A stretch of DNA of 64,000 bases from Streptomyces glaucescens (GTDB lineage: Bacteria > Actinomycetota > Actinomycetes > Streptomycetales > Streptomycetaceae). A program made the translations under genes and the position numbers. The notes under the pieces were generated by a model that saw only the letters and a list, made by a program, of their open reading frames with translations, was not told the origin of the DNA and searched no databases. Positions 30,433-39,537 of this stretch are shown here, in pieces. The stretch is taken from assembly GCF_000761215.1 (NCBI RefSeq), contig NZ_CP009438.1, positions 5,746,501-5,810,500 of the forward strand, in the 5' to 3' direction. The stretch's first letter is position 1; every line of letters begins with the position of its first letter.

Positions 30433-32367
30433 GTGGCCGTCTTCCCCGGCACGACCGGCGCCACCGGCACGGCCCCCGCGACGGGCCCCAGCGGCACGAC
30501 CGGCATCACCGGCACCGGCCCGGACACCGGTGAACTCGGCATCCGCCTGCCGGCCGGACCGGCCGTCGCGGCGATCCTGCCGCCGGGTCCCCGCCTACCG
30601 GCGCCGGCCGCACAGGTCTGGGCCGACGACCCCCGGCTGTGGTCATGGGGCGCCTGGCACACCGGTGAGGTGCGCACCGCGGCGACGGAGCGGGCCTCAG
30701 TGGTCGCCGTGGGCCAGTGCCTGGCCGGCCCCGCACGGATGGAGGACGACCTGAGGCGTTCCGCACACGACGGCGACTGGGAGGCACTGACCCGGTGGCC
30801 GGGGGCCTACCTGCTGCTGGTGCTGGAACGCAACGGCCGCTTCACCGCCTACACCGACCCGGCCGGTCAGTTCCCGCTCTACTACGCACACCGCAACGGT
30901 CGTACCGTCGTTTCCACCCGCGCCACCGCCGTGGCCGCCCTGACGGGACGGGAGTCGTCCCCGGACACCCTGGCGCTCGCGGCGCACATCGTCTGCCCCG
31001 CAGTGCCGGAACTCGCCGGAACACGGACCGCCTTCACCGGCGTGCACCGGCTGGGTCCCGGTGAGGCCCTGCACGTCGACTGCGCCACGAACGCCGTCAC
31101 CCGGTCCTACGCCGCACCCGGCCCCGACGCCGACGCCTGCATGGAGGACGCCGCGGCCCGGCTGCGCGACTCCCTGCGGCAGGCCGTCACCCTACGCGTG
31201 CACGACGCCCCCCGAGTCACCTGCGACTTCAGCGGCGGCCTGGACTCCACCTCGCTGGCCTTCCTCGCCGCGCAGGCGGCGGAGGAACCACTGGACGCCT
31301 TCGTCTATCACCATCCGGGAGCCCCGGCGGGCGACCTGGAACACGCCGTGCGGCACGCCCGCGCATCGGCCGCCGTCCGGCTGCACCTGACCGTGGGCGG
31401 CGATGCGTCGCTGCCGTACGCCGCCCTGAGCGCGCGGGGACGGCCGGACCAGCCCGATCCGTCCACCGCGGTCGTCGCCCGGCTCCGCTGCCGCCTGACG
31501 CACATCGCGAGCCGAGGGGGCGGAGTCCATGTCACGGGTGAGGGCGGCGACGCCCTGCTGACCCCCCCGCCCTCACACCTCGGCGAAGTGGCGGCAGGCC
31601 GGGCGGTGCGCCGTCTCGCGCACGACGCCCTCGCCTTGGGCAGGCTGCGCCGCGTGGCCCCCGTCGGCATCGCCCGCCGGGCCGTGCGGCTGGCCCGTAC
31701 CCCGATCGACCGGGCGCTGCACGACCTGGCCGCACGGCTGGAGCAGCCGCCGGCGCACCCGCCGCAGTGGCTGGACGCCATCGCCTGGTGGCCGCCGCCC
31801 GGCCCCGAGGCTTCGTGGCTGACCCCACGAGCCCGCCGTGACCTGGCCGAACTGGCCGTCGAGCGGGCCGGGCAGGTACGGCGCGAAGGGCCGGGTCCCG
31901 GCACGCGCGCAGCACTCGCCGAACTGCACACCTCGGCCGGCCTGCACAGTCACCTGGTCGACGTGGCCCGGCCGTTCGGGGTGTGGCCGCAAGCACCTTT
32001 CCTGGACGGGGCCGTCGTCCGGGCGGCGATGAGCCTGCCGACGCCGGCGAAGGCGGACCCCTTCACCGTCAAACCGCTCCTGAGGGCCGCGCTGGCCGGT
32101 GCGGTGCCCGACGCCGTGCTGGACCGGCGTACCAAGGGCGCCTACGCGGCCGAGGACTACCGGGGTGTCCGCCGAGCCGCGGCAGATCTGCGTGCGCGGC
32201 TGGCCCGCCTGTCGCTCGCCGACCTGGGGGTCATCGATCCCGCACGCGTCGTCGCCGACCTCGACGCCGCCGTGCACGGCTTTGCCGCCCCCTTCTCCGC
32301 GCTCAACCGCTTGGTGGGGGTGGACGTCTGGCTGGACGGCCTCGGTACGGCCGGAGAGGCGCCGTGA
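30433..32367 (+). CDS. Lasso cyclase (asparagine-synthetase-like, McjC/LasC type)
   Basis: This is a 644-residue ATP-dependent macrolactam synthetase. It would adenylate the side chain of core Asp9 and join it to Gly1 after leader removal. The N-terminal glutaminase-like domain is degenerate, and the synthetase domain has the PP-loop SGGLDSTS (residues 267-274) and GEGGD. An unusual feature is a Gly/Thr-rich start (residues about 6-31, repeated GTTGATG-type units) before the normal fold. The GTG start at 30433 follows GGAG in the precursor's stop region. Its stop overlaps the next gene start in GTGA, so cyclase and B protein are coupled. Confidence 0.92.
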   Translation: MAVFPGTTGATGTAPATGPSGTTGITGTGPDTGELGIRLPAGPAVAAILPPGPRLPAPAAQVWADDPRLWSWGAWHTGEVRTAATERASVVAVGQCLAGPARMEDDLRRSAHDGDWEALTRWPGAYLLLVLERNGRFTAYTDPAGQFPLYYAHRNGRTVVSTRATAVAALTGRESSPDTLALAAHIVCPAVPELAGTRTAFTGVHRLGPGEALHVDCATNAVTRSYAAPGPDADACMEDAAARLRDSLRQAVTLRVHDAPRVTCDFSGGLDSTSLAFLAAQAAEEPLDAFVYHHPGAPAGDLEHAVRHARASAAVRLHLTVGGDASLPYAALSARGRPDQPDPSTAVVARLRCRLTHIASRGGGVHVTGEGGDALLTPPPSHLGEVAAGRAVRRLAHDALALGRLRRVAPVGIARRAVRLARTPIDRALHDLAARLEQPPAHPPQWLDAIAWWPPPGPEASWLTPRARRDLAELAVERAGQVRREGPGPGTRAALAELHTSAGLHSHLVDVARPFGVWPQAPFLDGAVVRAAMSLPTPAKADPFTVKPLLRAALAGAVPDAVLDRRTKGAYAAEDYRGVRRAAADLRARLARLSLADLGVIDPARVVADLDAAVHGFAAPFSALNRLVGVDVWLDGLGTAGEAP

Positions 32368-33227
32368 ACCGGCTGCACGTACCCGACTTCGTGCAGGAGA
32401 GCCCGGGCGACCACGGAGACGCTGTGCTGCTGGACACCCGCTCGGGGCACTGCTTCGCCATGAACCCCGTGGCGGGGCTGCTGTGGCAGGAGTGGCGCCG
32501 CAGCCGGGACTTCGAGACGGGCGTCCGCGTGACCGCGCACCACTTCCCGGCGCTGAGCAGGGACCTGATCCGTCACGACGCGCGGCAACTCGCCGACGCC
32601 CTCCTCGAGCGCGGTCTGCTCACCGCCTGTCCCGCGGGCGAGCAGCCGGACCCACCCCCCGGCGAGCAACCCGTAGCGGCCACCGGGAACGGGCCGGGCG
32701 ACGGCCCAGGCCCGCCCGGAACCACTGCCGGCCCGGCACGTCGCGCGCATCCCCTCGCCGACGACGCAAGGAGTGCAGCCGGCCCAGCGGAGGTGACCAT
32801 GGCGGCCGATCCCGGGGCACAGGCGTTCCGTTCGAGCCGCCTGCCCGTCCGCCGCACTCCGCCGCTGGGACTGCTCTGCCTGCTGATCGCCCTGGTGCTG
32901 ATCCGGCTGCCCTTCCCCGTGCTCCTGCGGGTGGTGCGCTGGACCTCACACCACTGGTGCCGGCTCGACGCCACCGGGGCCCAGGCCGCGGCGGCTCTGG
33001 CAGCGGTACGACAGGCTGCCGCACGCTATCCCGGACGCGCGGCCTGCCTCGAAATCTCCTTGGCCGCCCTCACGCTGCTGGCCCTGCGCAGACGCCGGAC
33101 GACGTGGTGCATCGGCACGGCCGCAGACCCGTACCGGTTCCACGCCTGGATCGAAACCGAGGCCGGCCCGGTCATGGCCACGGACGAGCAGGGCATCGAT
33201 GCCTTCCGGCGTATTCTGACGACGTGA
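32364..33227 (+). CDS. Lasso RRE (B1) and leader peptidase (B2) in one reading frame
   Basis: This is a 287-codon frame. Residues about 1-95 are a PqqD-like RRE (PDFVQESPGDHGDAVLLDTRSGHCFAMNPVAGLLWQ), which binds the leader. Residues 95-145 are a Pro/Gly-rich linker. Residues 146-287 are a transglutaminase-like cysteine peptidase with PGRAACLEISLAALTLLALRRR (catalytic Cys) and RFHAWIE (catalytic His), which removes the leader. In most actinobacterial lasso clusters these are two genes. Here no stop separates them, but an ATG at 32799 with a near-perfect ribosome site would give a normal 142-residue B2. The product may therefore be a fusion, a separate B2, or both. The GTG start overlaps the cyclase stop. 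Confidence 0.9.
   Translation: MNRLHVPDFVQESPGDHGDAVLLDTRSGHCFAMNPVAGLLWQEWRRSRDFETGVRVTAHHFPALSRDLIRHDARQLADALLERGLLTACPAGEQPDPPPGEQPVAATGNGPGDGPGPPGTTAGPARRAHPLADDARSAAGPAEVTMAADPGAQAFRSSRLPVRRTPPLGLLCLLIALVLIRLPFPVLLRVVRWTSHHWCRLDATGAQAAAALAAVRQAAARYPGRAACLEISLAALTLLALRRRRTTWCIGTAADPYRFHAWIETEAGPVMATDEQGIDAFRRILTT
32789..32801 (+). promoter_or_regulatory. Internal ribosome binding site and ATG for B2
   Basis: GGAGGTGA at 32789-32796 lies 5 bases from an in-frame ATG at 32799 inside the B1-B2 frame. The spacing is ideal, and the protein from this ATG (MAADPGAQAFRSSRLP...) is the usual length for a stand-alone lasso B2 peptidase. Confidence 0.75.
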
Positions 33228-33406
33228 TTTCTTCGAATCCCGCCCTTTCGGGCCACGAGCGAAGACATTACCGGGCAGTTTCAAGCGCCGTGGCCGAGTC
33301 GGCGCCGGAAAGGACTTCACCCCTCACCCTTTCCGCGCTAACCTGGCAAGGCGAAAGGGCGGCCGCCCCGTCGGCAACCGCCCTTCGCGAGGAACGGACA
33401 GGTTCC

Positions 33407-33565
33407 TCAGATGCGCCCCAACAGCGCGTCGACCGGCGTCGCAGCCCCGTGCACCTGCGCCAGCACAAGCCAGAGCACGAGGACGACGACGATGATGACC
33501 ATCCGCAGCTGCTCCCGCTGCAGGGAAACCGAGCATCGGGTGGTCATCGTCATCTTGACACCCAT
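33407..33565 (-). CDS. Small single-helix membrane protein
   Basis: This is a 52-residue protein beginning MGVKMTMTTRCSVSLQREQL. One strongly hydrophobic helix (MVIIVVVLVLWLVLAQ) runs across residues about 22-37, and it ends VHGAATPVDALLGRI. The ATG at 33565 follows GGGAGG at a good distance, which favours a real gene. The longer open frame upstream to 33994 is composition-driven and rejected. It is convergent with the lasso operon, whose last gene ends 180 bases away. A role in export or immunity for the lasso peptide is only a guess. No homologous family was recognised. Confidence 0.55.
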   Translation of the reverse strand: MGVKMTMTTRCSVSLQREQLRMVIIVVVLVLWLVLAQVHGAATPVDALLGRI

Positions 33566-34260
33566 GATTTGCCACCTCCCTTCCACGGATCTCACCGCCC
33601 CCTTTGCGTAATCCAGTGTTCTCTGCAACCTGGTTGAAAGCAATCGCCCTTCCTGTGGCACTGACGCGCTTACAAGGGCCTTACGCCAGCAGGTTATCGA
33701 TACCGATAATTCAAATCGGAGCCACGCCCGGCGCGACCCCCGCCGGAAACAGAAAAACGAAAGACAAGACGGCCCGCAGCGCGCCCCCCGCCTCGAACGA
33801 CCCCGCAGAGGGCCGACGGGACACCGGCTCGGCATACCTACGCCGCGGCGACACCACGCACGACGGACCCCGGACACACCACAGGCGCCGAATCGAAGAC
33901 CGGAGGGTCCCTGCTCACCCTCTCGGAGCCCAAAAGCAGAGCCGCCCAGTCCGGCCGGCCCCCGCCGAACCCCCTTGAGCGGCCCCCACCTCACGTCATG
34001 TGATTTGCGTCACATGCACAGGGGGGCATCACCGGGAACCGCCGCTGTGCCCGCCCGTGAGCTGTGCTGCTGCCCGTTGTGCACCTGGAGAGAACCGGTG
34101 CCATGGAGGCGGCCGGGCAGACCGGCGCCCGGTGCCGATGACGAGTGTCGCCGGTTCGCCGCTCATGTGCCTGGCGTGCAGGGGGAGTTGCGGACGACAC
34201 CGATGCCACGCTCACACGCCTCAAGACACACCGGAAGCGAGCGTTGACTGTTCCGCCTTG
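33566..34260. other. Non-coding gap
   Basis: No gene is supported in this 0.7-kb stretch. It contains a short AT-rich patch (TATCGATACCGATAATTCAAATC near 33693-33716), which could hold the promoter of the small membrane-protein gene. No clear remnants were recognised. Confidence 0.45.
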
Positions 34261-35670
34261 TCATGAGGATGGGGCGGGCTGGGGCGGGCGGATGCGGAGG
34301 CCGGTCCCGGCCAGAAGCAGCAGCGCGGCGAGTGCGGAGAGAACGCAGGCGGCCACGAACATGCCGGACTTCTCGTCCGCGAACATGCCGGCGGCGGTGA
34401 GCGCGAGGAACACGCCGGTGGTCTGCCAGCCGATGCCGGAGGGCATCGGGCCCGGGGTGTGGCGGCGCATGCGGGGGATCCAGAGGCGGGCAAGCTCCGT
34501 GGCCGCGGCGAGGGCGACCAGCCGGGACGAGATCATCAGGCCGACGGGAGCGGTGTTGTCGCCGAGTTCTCCCACGCCGACGACGGTGGTGAAGCCGAAG
34601 TAGAGGATCGGCAGCAGCCAGCCGAGGCCCGCCCGGTCCCTGGGGGTGGGGGCGGGAGTCGCGTCGGTCCTCGTGGTGGGGTCGACCGGTGAGCGGGGAG
34701 AGGGGATCGCGGAGAGGGTGGGGACGGCGGGGATCGGCCGGAGTGCGCGGCGCTGGGCGCGGCGGATGCGCAGGCCCGCGTCGCCGTAGCGGTCCACGTG
34801 GGCGGAGAGTTCCGACTGCAGGGCGAGGAGTTGTTCCGCCATCGCGTCGAACTCGGCCCGGCGCTCCGCGGCGAGGCGGGCGGCATCGCGTTCGGTGGTG
34901 GCGAGGCGCTCGAGGGTCTCGGCGTGGAGCTTGCCGGCCTCGGCGCGGGCGGTTTCGGCCGCGCGGGCGGTCTTGGTCAACTCCTCGCGGAGCCGGGCGT
35001 GTTCCGCCTCGATGATCTCGGAGATGCGGTGACGTTCGTCCGGGGGGAGCGCACGTGGGGCACGGGCTTCGGCGCGGGCGAGTGCCGCTTGCCGCCACTC
35101 CATCAGGGGGCGGCTGCGGTGCTGGCCGATGCCGTTGACGTGGACCCGGTGTCCGTCCGCACGGTGGATGTAGACGACGTTGCCGCCTTTGCCGTTGGGC
35201 GCCTTGTCCCAGCTCACACGGGTGAAGTCGGCGGCGGTGCTGATTCCCTGGGCGGCGAGGTCGCGGATCAGGCCGGTGCCGAGGCCGTTCAGCTCGCTCA
35301 CGGTGAGAGGCGTGTTCCGGAGCCGCCGCTCGATGAACTCACGGCGCAGGACGGCAAGGGCCTGTGCCTCTTGCTGCTCACGCTTGCCGTCCAGGCTGCT
35401 CAAGTCGTGCTTGACGGAGCGCTCTTGCCGCGCCAGCTGTTCATCGATGCGGTGCAGCGTCTCAGCGTGGGTGGTCTCCGCCCGCTTGCGGTGGCCCGCC
35501 TCCCGGTTCAGCCGACGGCGGTCGGCCACCTCGAAGGCGCCGCGCCGTCTCAGTAGCCGACGGAGGGCCCGTATGGACTCGATGATGCGGCGGCGCTCGG
35601 CGCGTATCTCTGCCGGGGATTGCGGGAGTGGGGCGCTGCCGTCCCGCGTCGGGGTGGTGCGGTTGATCAA
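34261..35670 (-). CDS. Coiled-coil protein with helix-hairpin-helix segment and C-terminal membrane helices
   Basis: This is a 469-residue protein that I do not recognise as a named family. The first ~120 residues and a second stretch (about 200-310) are charged, helical and coiled-coil-like. Between them TVSELNGLGTGLIRDLAAQGISTAADFTRVSW resembles a helix-hairpin-helix, and the following GGNVVYIHRADGHRVHVNGIGQ may be a small beta domain. The C-terminal ~110 residues have about four membrane helices (GWLLPILYFGFTTVVGVGELG, SRLVALAAATELARLWIP, and two more). The TTG at 35670 is the longest start; its ribosome site is weak. It could tether nucleic acid to the membrane. The function is unknown. 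Confidence 0.65.
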   Translation of the reverse strand: MINRTTPTRDGSAPLPQSPAEIRAERRRIIESIRALRRLLRRRGAFEVADRRRLNREAGHRKRAETTHAETLHRIDEQLARQERSVKHDLSSLDGKREQQEAQALAVLRREFIERRLRNTPLTVSELNGLGTGLIRDLAAQGISTAADFTRVSWDKAPNGKGGNVVYIHRADGHRVHVNGIGQHRSRPLMEWRQAALARAEARAPRALPPDERHRISEIIEAEHARLREELTKTARAAETARAEAGKLHAETLERLATTERDAARLAAERRAEFDAMAEQLLALQSELSAHVDRYGDAGLRIRRAQRRALRPIPAVPTLSAIPSPRSPVDPTTRTDATPAPTPRDRAGLGWLLPILYFGFTTVVGVGELGDNTAPVGLMISSRLVALAAATELARLWIPRMRRHTPGPMPSGIGWQTTGVFLALTAAGMFADEKSGMFVAACVLSALAALLLLAGTGLRIRPPQPAPSS

Positions 35671-36697
35671 AGTCAGGCCCCCGGGGTCTCTTCGGGACTG
35701 TCGTTGGTCTCAGCCGTGACCCTGCCGCCGACAAAAGCCTCACACGGCGTGACGATCGGACGATGGGCTGGGCGTGGGTGTCCGGCCTGAGAGCCGCCAG
35801 GTGTCGGCTCAGTTTCCGCCGTTGAGGTGAAGGGTGTCACGCCCGGGCGAACCTTCGTGCGGAACGCGGACAGCCTTGGACTCGGGCAGGTCGCGCAGGC
35901 CCGACTGCGCGTGAGCCGGCCCGGCTGGGCCTGCCTGTTCAGGACGTACGCGTGCATGTAGACGTGGACTCTCCGGATGTGGAAAGGGTTGCACCAGTCC
36001 GTGGAGAGAACGCGTCACCTTCCATCGGTTGGGTTCGCGCACATCTTGCGCGTCGTGAGCACGCCGAAGGCCGCTGATGACCCCGATGGCCGGGCGCACC
36101 GGCCGAGCCTCGAGCTCTGCGGCGTCGTCACCGTCGGCACGTATCACCGCGCGGCACGGCTCGGCACGACCGGCATCCTGTTCATGGACCAGTGCGCTGG
36201 TGGGGAGACGTACTCGCCGACACTCTGTTCGGCCGGAGGCAACCGCCCGCTGGATGGCCGCACGGGACTGCCCTGGACGCCGGCCACCGGATCTCGTTGT
36301 GCAACGACGGCAGGTGCTCACCCACCGACCTGCTCTCCAGCGTCGCCACCGGGATCACCCGCCGCTGCCACCGCAGTGGCCGCGTCCACGGACCCGGAGC
36401 ACCCTTGGCGCCTGATGGCCTGACTTGCGCGGCGCCTTCGGGCTGTCCGCCGTCGGCTGTGCAGCGATGGCGTCCAGGCACCACGCGTTCCCGCTGCTGC
36501 GCCTCGCCGCAGTTTCCTCACGCCTCGGTGAGTTGCCGAGGGAGTGGTTGTTTCCGCAACCGTCCTCCTGCCCTTGGGTGGGCGCGGACGCCGGTTCCAT
36601 GGCGGCATGATTCTGTCGGGATTTGATCGTTGTCATCCCCGGCCACCCCGTACGCAAGTACGGTGAAATGGCTGCCCGGATGGACTTGGGGGAATTC
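35671..36697. other. Gap with decayed coding fragments
   Basis: No intact gene is supported in this 1-kb stretch. A rightward frame from about 36192 reads VRWWGDVLADTLFGRRQPPAGWPHGTALDAGHRISLCND...PTDLLSSVATG. It has a protein-like look but no ribosome site and mixed codon use, so it may be a gene remnant. The last 70 bases should hold the promoter for the next gene. Confidence 0.4.
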
Positions 36698-37135
36698 ATG
36701 ACTTTCGAGCAAGAATGGGCCGAACTGCGCGCTGCGGCGGCCGATCGGACTGCCATGCAGACCAACAGCATTCCTGCCGAAGGCGGCGGAGGCGGAGGCG
36801 GGGGTGGCGGGAAAGACCTGGTGGTCAACCGGGACGACCTTGGCGCTATCGGCAACGACGCCTATGACCTGCTGGGCCGGCTGCAGAAGGAGGGCGACAT
36901 CGCACGTGCCTCCACGTTCGACGCGGCTACGGCGCTGACCACCGGGAACTTCGTGAGCGGTTCGGCCGTGCTGAAGGTGCACGACTTCTGGCAGACGCAC
37001 CTGAGGACGCTGCTGGATGCCTGCGCGCAGATCTCGAATCACCTCGATTACAGCAAGGCTCAGCACGCCAAGGATGAAGCGAAGATTCAGGGAGATCTGA
37101 CGCGGATTTCCGTACTATCGGAATACATGAAATAG
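36698..37135 (+). CDS. ESX/WXG-type small secretion-associated protein
   Basis: This is a 145-residue protein. The N-terminus MTFEQEWAELRAAAADR is helical, followed by an unusual run of ten glycines (residues about 29-38). A long amphipathic region comes next: NDAYDLLGRLQKEGDIARASTFDAATALTTGNFVSGSAVLKVHDFWQTHLRTLLDACAQISNHLDYSKAQHAKDEAKIQGDL. The pattern matches proteins that precede large T7SS-type effectors in Streptomyces. The ATG at 36698 has GGGGGA 7 bases upstream and is preferred over ATG codons at 36668 and 36680. It is 20 bases before the next gene. It is probably a secreted or chaperone-like partner. Confidence 0.72.
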   Translation: MTFEQEWAELRAAAADRTAMQTNSIPAEGGGGGGGGGGKDLVVNRDDLGAIGNDAYDLLGRLQKEGDIARASTFDAATALTTGNFVSGSAVLKVHDFWQTHLRTLLDACAQISNHLDYSKAQHAKDEAKIQGDLTRISVLSEYMK

Positions 37136-37155
37136 AGCTCTAGGGGACGCGTGGC

Positions 37156-39513
37156 ATGCTGAGATACGAGGACGTAATCGACGCCCCGATGGCGAAGTTG
37201 AAGGACGCTGTTGATGACTGGTCGGAGATGGCGAAGAAGCTGGAAAAGCTCGCCAAAGAAGCTGCCGACGGGATGAAGACAAAAGCGGACCGGGCGGCCT
37301 GGGATGGAGTCAACGCAGGGGTAACGAAGGCGTTCATCGGTAAGACGGCCAAGGAATTCGAGGATGCCGCAGCCGAGGCCAAGGGGGTGAGGAATATCCT
37401 AGAAGAGGGTTACGCGGCTATCAAGAAGGCAAAAGATGACCTGGTCAACATCCGGGATCACGAGGGCCCTGCGGCCGGTATCCGTGTGGACGGCAAGGGC
37501 AAGGTTGCGGCGCGGAACCCGTTGTCCGAGAGCGGCACGGCGCGGCACGACCCCGACTACAGCAAGCTTCTGCAGGACGAGAAGCGGAACATCGAGTCAT
37601 GGCAGAAGAAGATCGACACCATCGTCGACAACTGCAACGACACCGACCTCGCCCTCAAGAACGCCCTTGAGACCAACGTCACTGACCGCAAGAATTTCAG
37701 CGCTCCAAAGTACACGAACCTGGACCAGGAGGAGGCCGCCCGCGCCGCCGCTCTGGCAGCCAAAGGCCAGGACCTCACGCACAAGGAACTTGAGCAGCTC
37801 AACGAACTGCTGAAGGACAACAGTTCGTCGCAGGAATTCGCCACGAGATTCTATGAGAGGCTCGGCCCCGAAAAGTCGCTCGCGTTCTTCGGCCAGCTCG
37901 CCATGGACACGCAGGAGTACAGCAAGGTCGACGAGGAGCGCCTCAAGGACGTCCAGGAGCTGCAGAAGAACCTCGGCCTCAACCTCGCCACGGCTTCCCA
38001 CGACAAGCAGTTCACCGACAAGTGGGGCCCGGAGCTCCGCAAGTTGGGTACCGAGCACATCGAGTTGTCCAAGTACAATTCCGGCGGGCCGTTCGGATAC
38101 CAACTGCTCGGCGGGATCATGCGGTACGGGAACTATGACGCGAAGTTCCTCAACCCGATCGCAGAACACGTGGCGCAACTGCACCACAAGGACCCGGGCC
38201 TGTTCGCCGAGACCAAGATGGTGAACAGCTGGATCAAGAACCCCTACAATCCCTCAGGAGTGAACGGCCCAGGCTACGACCCGGTCACCGCCATGCTGGA
38301 GGCGCTCGGCAACAGCCCGGAAGCGGCGAAGAAGTTCTTCACCGACCCCCCGACCGCGTACAACGAGGACGGTACGGTCAACCGCGGCGCCACCGCCGAC
38401 CTCGGCGAGGACAAGGACGGCGCCGCGATCAACAACTACCTCGACTTCTTCACCAACGAGAAGTGGGAGTCCTTCCCCGACGTCAACTCGTTGGAGCCGA
38501 AGGAAGCTGAGGCTGCACTCGGCTACATGCCCGATGCCCTCGGCCACGCCTTGGAGGCAGCGACCCTCGGCTACCCGGCTGGGCACCCGGATCCCAGTGT
38601 GGTGCGCGACGAAGAAAACGCCGCGGTCATGCAGAAAGTCATGGAGAAGTACAGCGCGGACCCGGCTCTGCTCAAGGAGCGCCACGAGGCGATGGCCGAC
38701 AGCCTGGGCGTCATGGGCGCCGGCTACATCGACGACATCAACTGGGCGTTGACCAAGAACGACCCGAACAGCGTGTTCGCACCGGGCAAGAACCCGGACG
38801 GGCACGTCGACTTCGCGGACACCGCGGATGGGAACGGGCGCAGCATCGTCCGGGGCTTCCTCAGCACCCTGGGGCAGCACCCGGACGCCTATGCGACACT
38901 CTCGACCGCGGAGCAGGTCTACACACGCAGCGTGCTGGAAGGGACAGTGGGCCCGGACGGAAAGATCACCGACGAGGTCGAGGGCAGGGCCAGGGCGGCC
39001 GTGCGCGTGGGCGCGGAGGTGCAGGGCATGCTCGATCAGTCCCGGGCCGACCAGGTCGAAGCGACGAACCTCAAGACCCACGAGGACTACGAGAAGGCGG
39101 TGGCCAAGCGGGCGGGCTGGGTCGAGTTCGGGGCCACGGTGGGCATCGCGGCGGGCGTCGCCTTCCTGCCCGTAACGGCGGCCGCGGGCACGGCCGCTGT
39201 ACTCGTCCCGCTGGCGACCGATACCGCCAGTGGCGCTGCGGAGCAGCTCATCGGCCAGATGGTCGGCGATATCTCCGAAAAATCGGTGGACGAGCACAAG
39301 GAGAAAATGGAGGAGCTCACCCACGAAGAGAGGAAGAAGATCTTCACCGCCGGTGAGAGCATGGCCGAGGCCCCGATGGAGAACTTCCTGCTGCACAACG
39401 GCGTGGAGGTAACCAGCAAGTTCGGACAAGACCTTCACGAATCGATGCTGATCGGTTACGGGGAGGGTAACGACCGGGCGAAACAGCAGGGCAATCTCCC
39501 GGAGACAGGCTGA
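37156..39513 (+). CDS. Large T7SS-associated protein (DUF6571-like)
   Basis: This is a 785-residue protein. Residues 1-130 form a helical hairpin of the WXG/LXG kind (VIDAPMAKLKDAVDDWSEMAKKLEKLAKEAADGM...WDGVNAGVTKAFIGKTAKEFEDA). A long central domain runs from about 190 to 650, with ERLGPEKSLAFFGQLAMDTQEY and YDPVTAMLEALGNSPEAAKKFFTDPP, characteristic of the Streptomyces DUF6571 group. A hydrophobic segment near 655-690 (GATVGIAAGVAFLPVTAAAGTAAVLVPLA) precedes a charged tail. The ATG at 37156 is close after the upstream gene. Neither a nuclease nor a deaminase motif is visible, so I do not call it a toxin. It probably acts with its upstream and lipoprotein neighbours. Confidence 0.78.
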   Translation: MLRYEDVIDAPMAKLKDAVDDWSEMAKKLEKLAKEAADGMKTKADRAAWDGVNAGVTKAFIGKTAKEFEDAAAEAKGVRNILEEGYAAIKKAKDDLVNIRDHEGPAAGIRVDGKGKVAARNPLSESGTARHDPDYSKLLQDEKRNIESWQKKIDTIVDNCNDTDLALKNALETNVTDRKNFSAPKYTNLDQEEAARAAALAAKGQDLTHKELEQLNELLKDNSSSQEFATRFYERLGPEKSLAFFGQLAMDTQEYSKVDEERLKDVQELQKNLGLNLATASHDKQFTDKWGPELRKLGTEHIELSKYNSGGPFGYQLLGGIMRYGNYDAKFLNPIAEHVAQLHHKDPGLFAETKMVNSWIKNPYNPSGVNGPGYDPVTAMLEALGNSPEAAKKFFTDPPTAYNEDGTVNRGATADLGEDKDGAAINNYLDFFTNEKWESFPDVNSLEPKEAEAALGYMPDALGHALEAATLGYPAGHPDPSVVRDEENAAVMQKVMEKYSADPALLKERHEAMADSLGVMGAGYIDDINWALTKNDPNSVFAPGKNPDGHVDFADTADGNGRSIVRGFLSTLGQHPDAYATLSTAEQVYTRSVLEGTVGPDGKITDEVEGRARAAVRVGAEVQGMLDQSRADQVEATNLKTHEDYEKAVAKRAGWVEFGATVGIAAGVAFLPVTAAAGTAAVLVPLATDTASGAAEQLIGQMVGDISEKSVDEHKEKMEELTHEERKKIFTAGESMAEAPMENFLLHNGVEVTSKFGQDLHESMLIGYGEGNDRAKQQGNLPETG

Positions 39514-39537
39514 GGCCGTGGCCGAGGACACGTAAGG

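Noticed and set aside
33566..33994. Upstream extension of the small membrane-protein frame
   Set aside because: The frame stays open only because of base composition; the strong ribosome site lies at the internal ATG at 33565.
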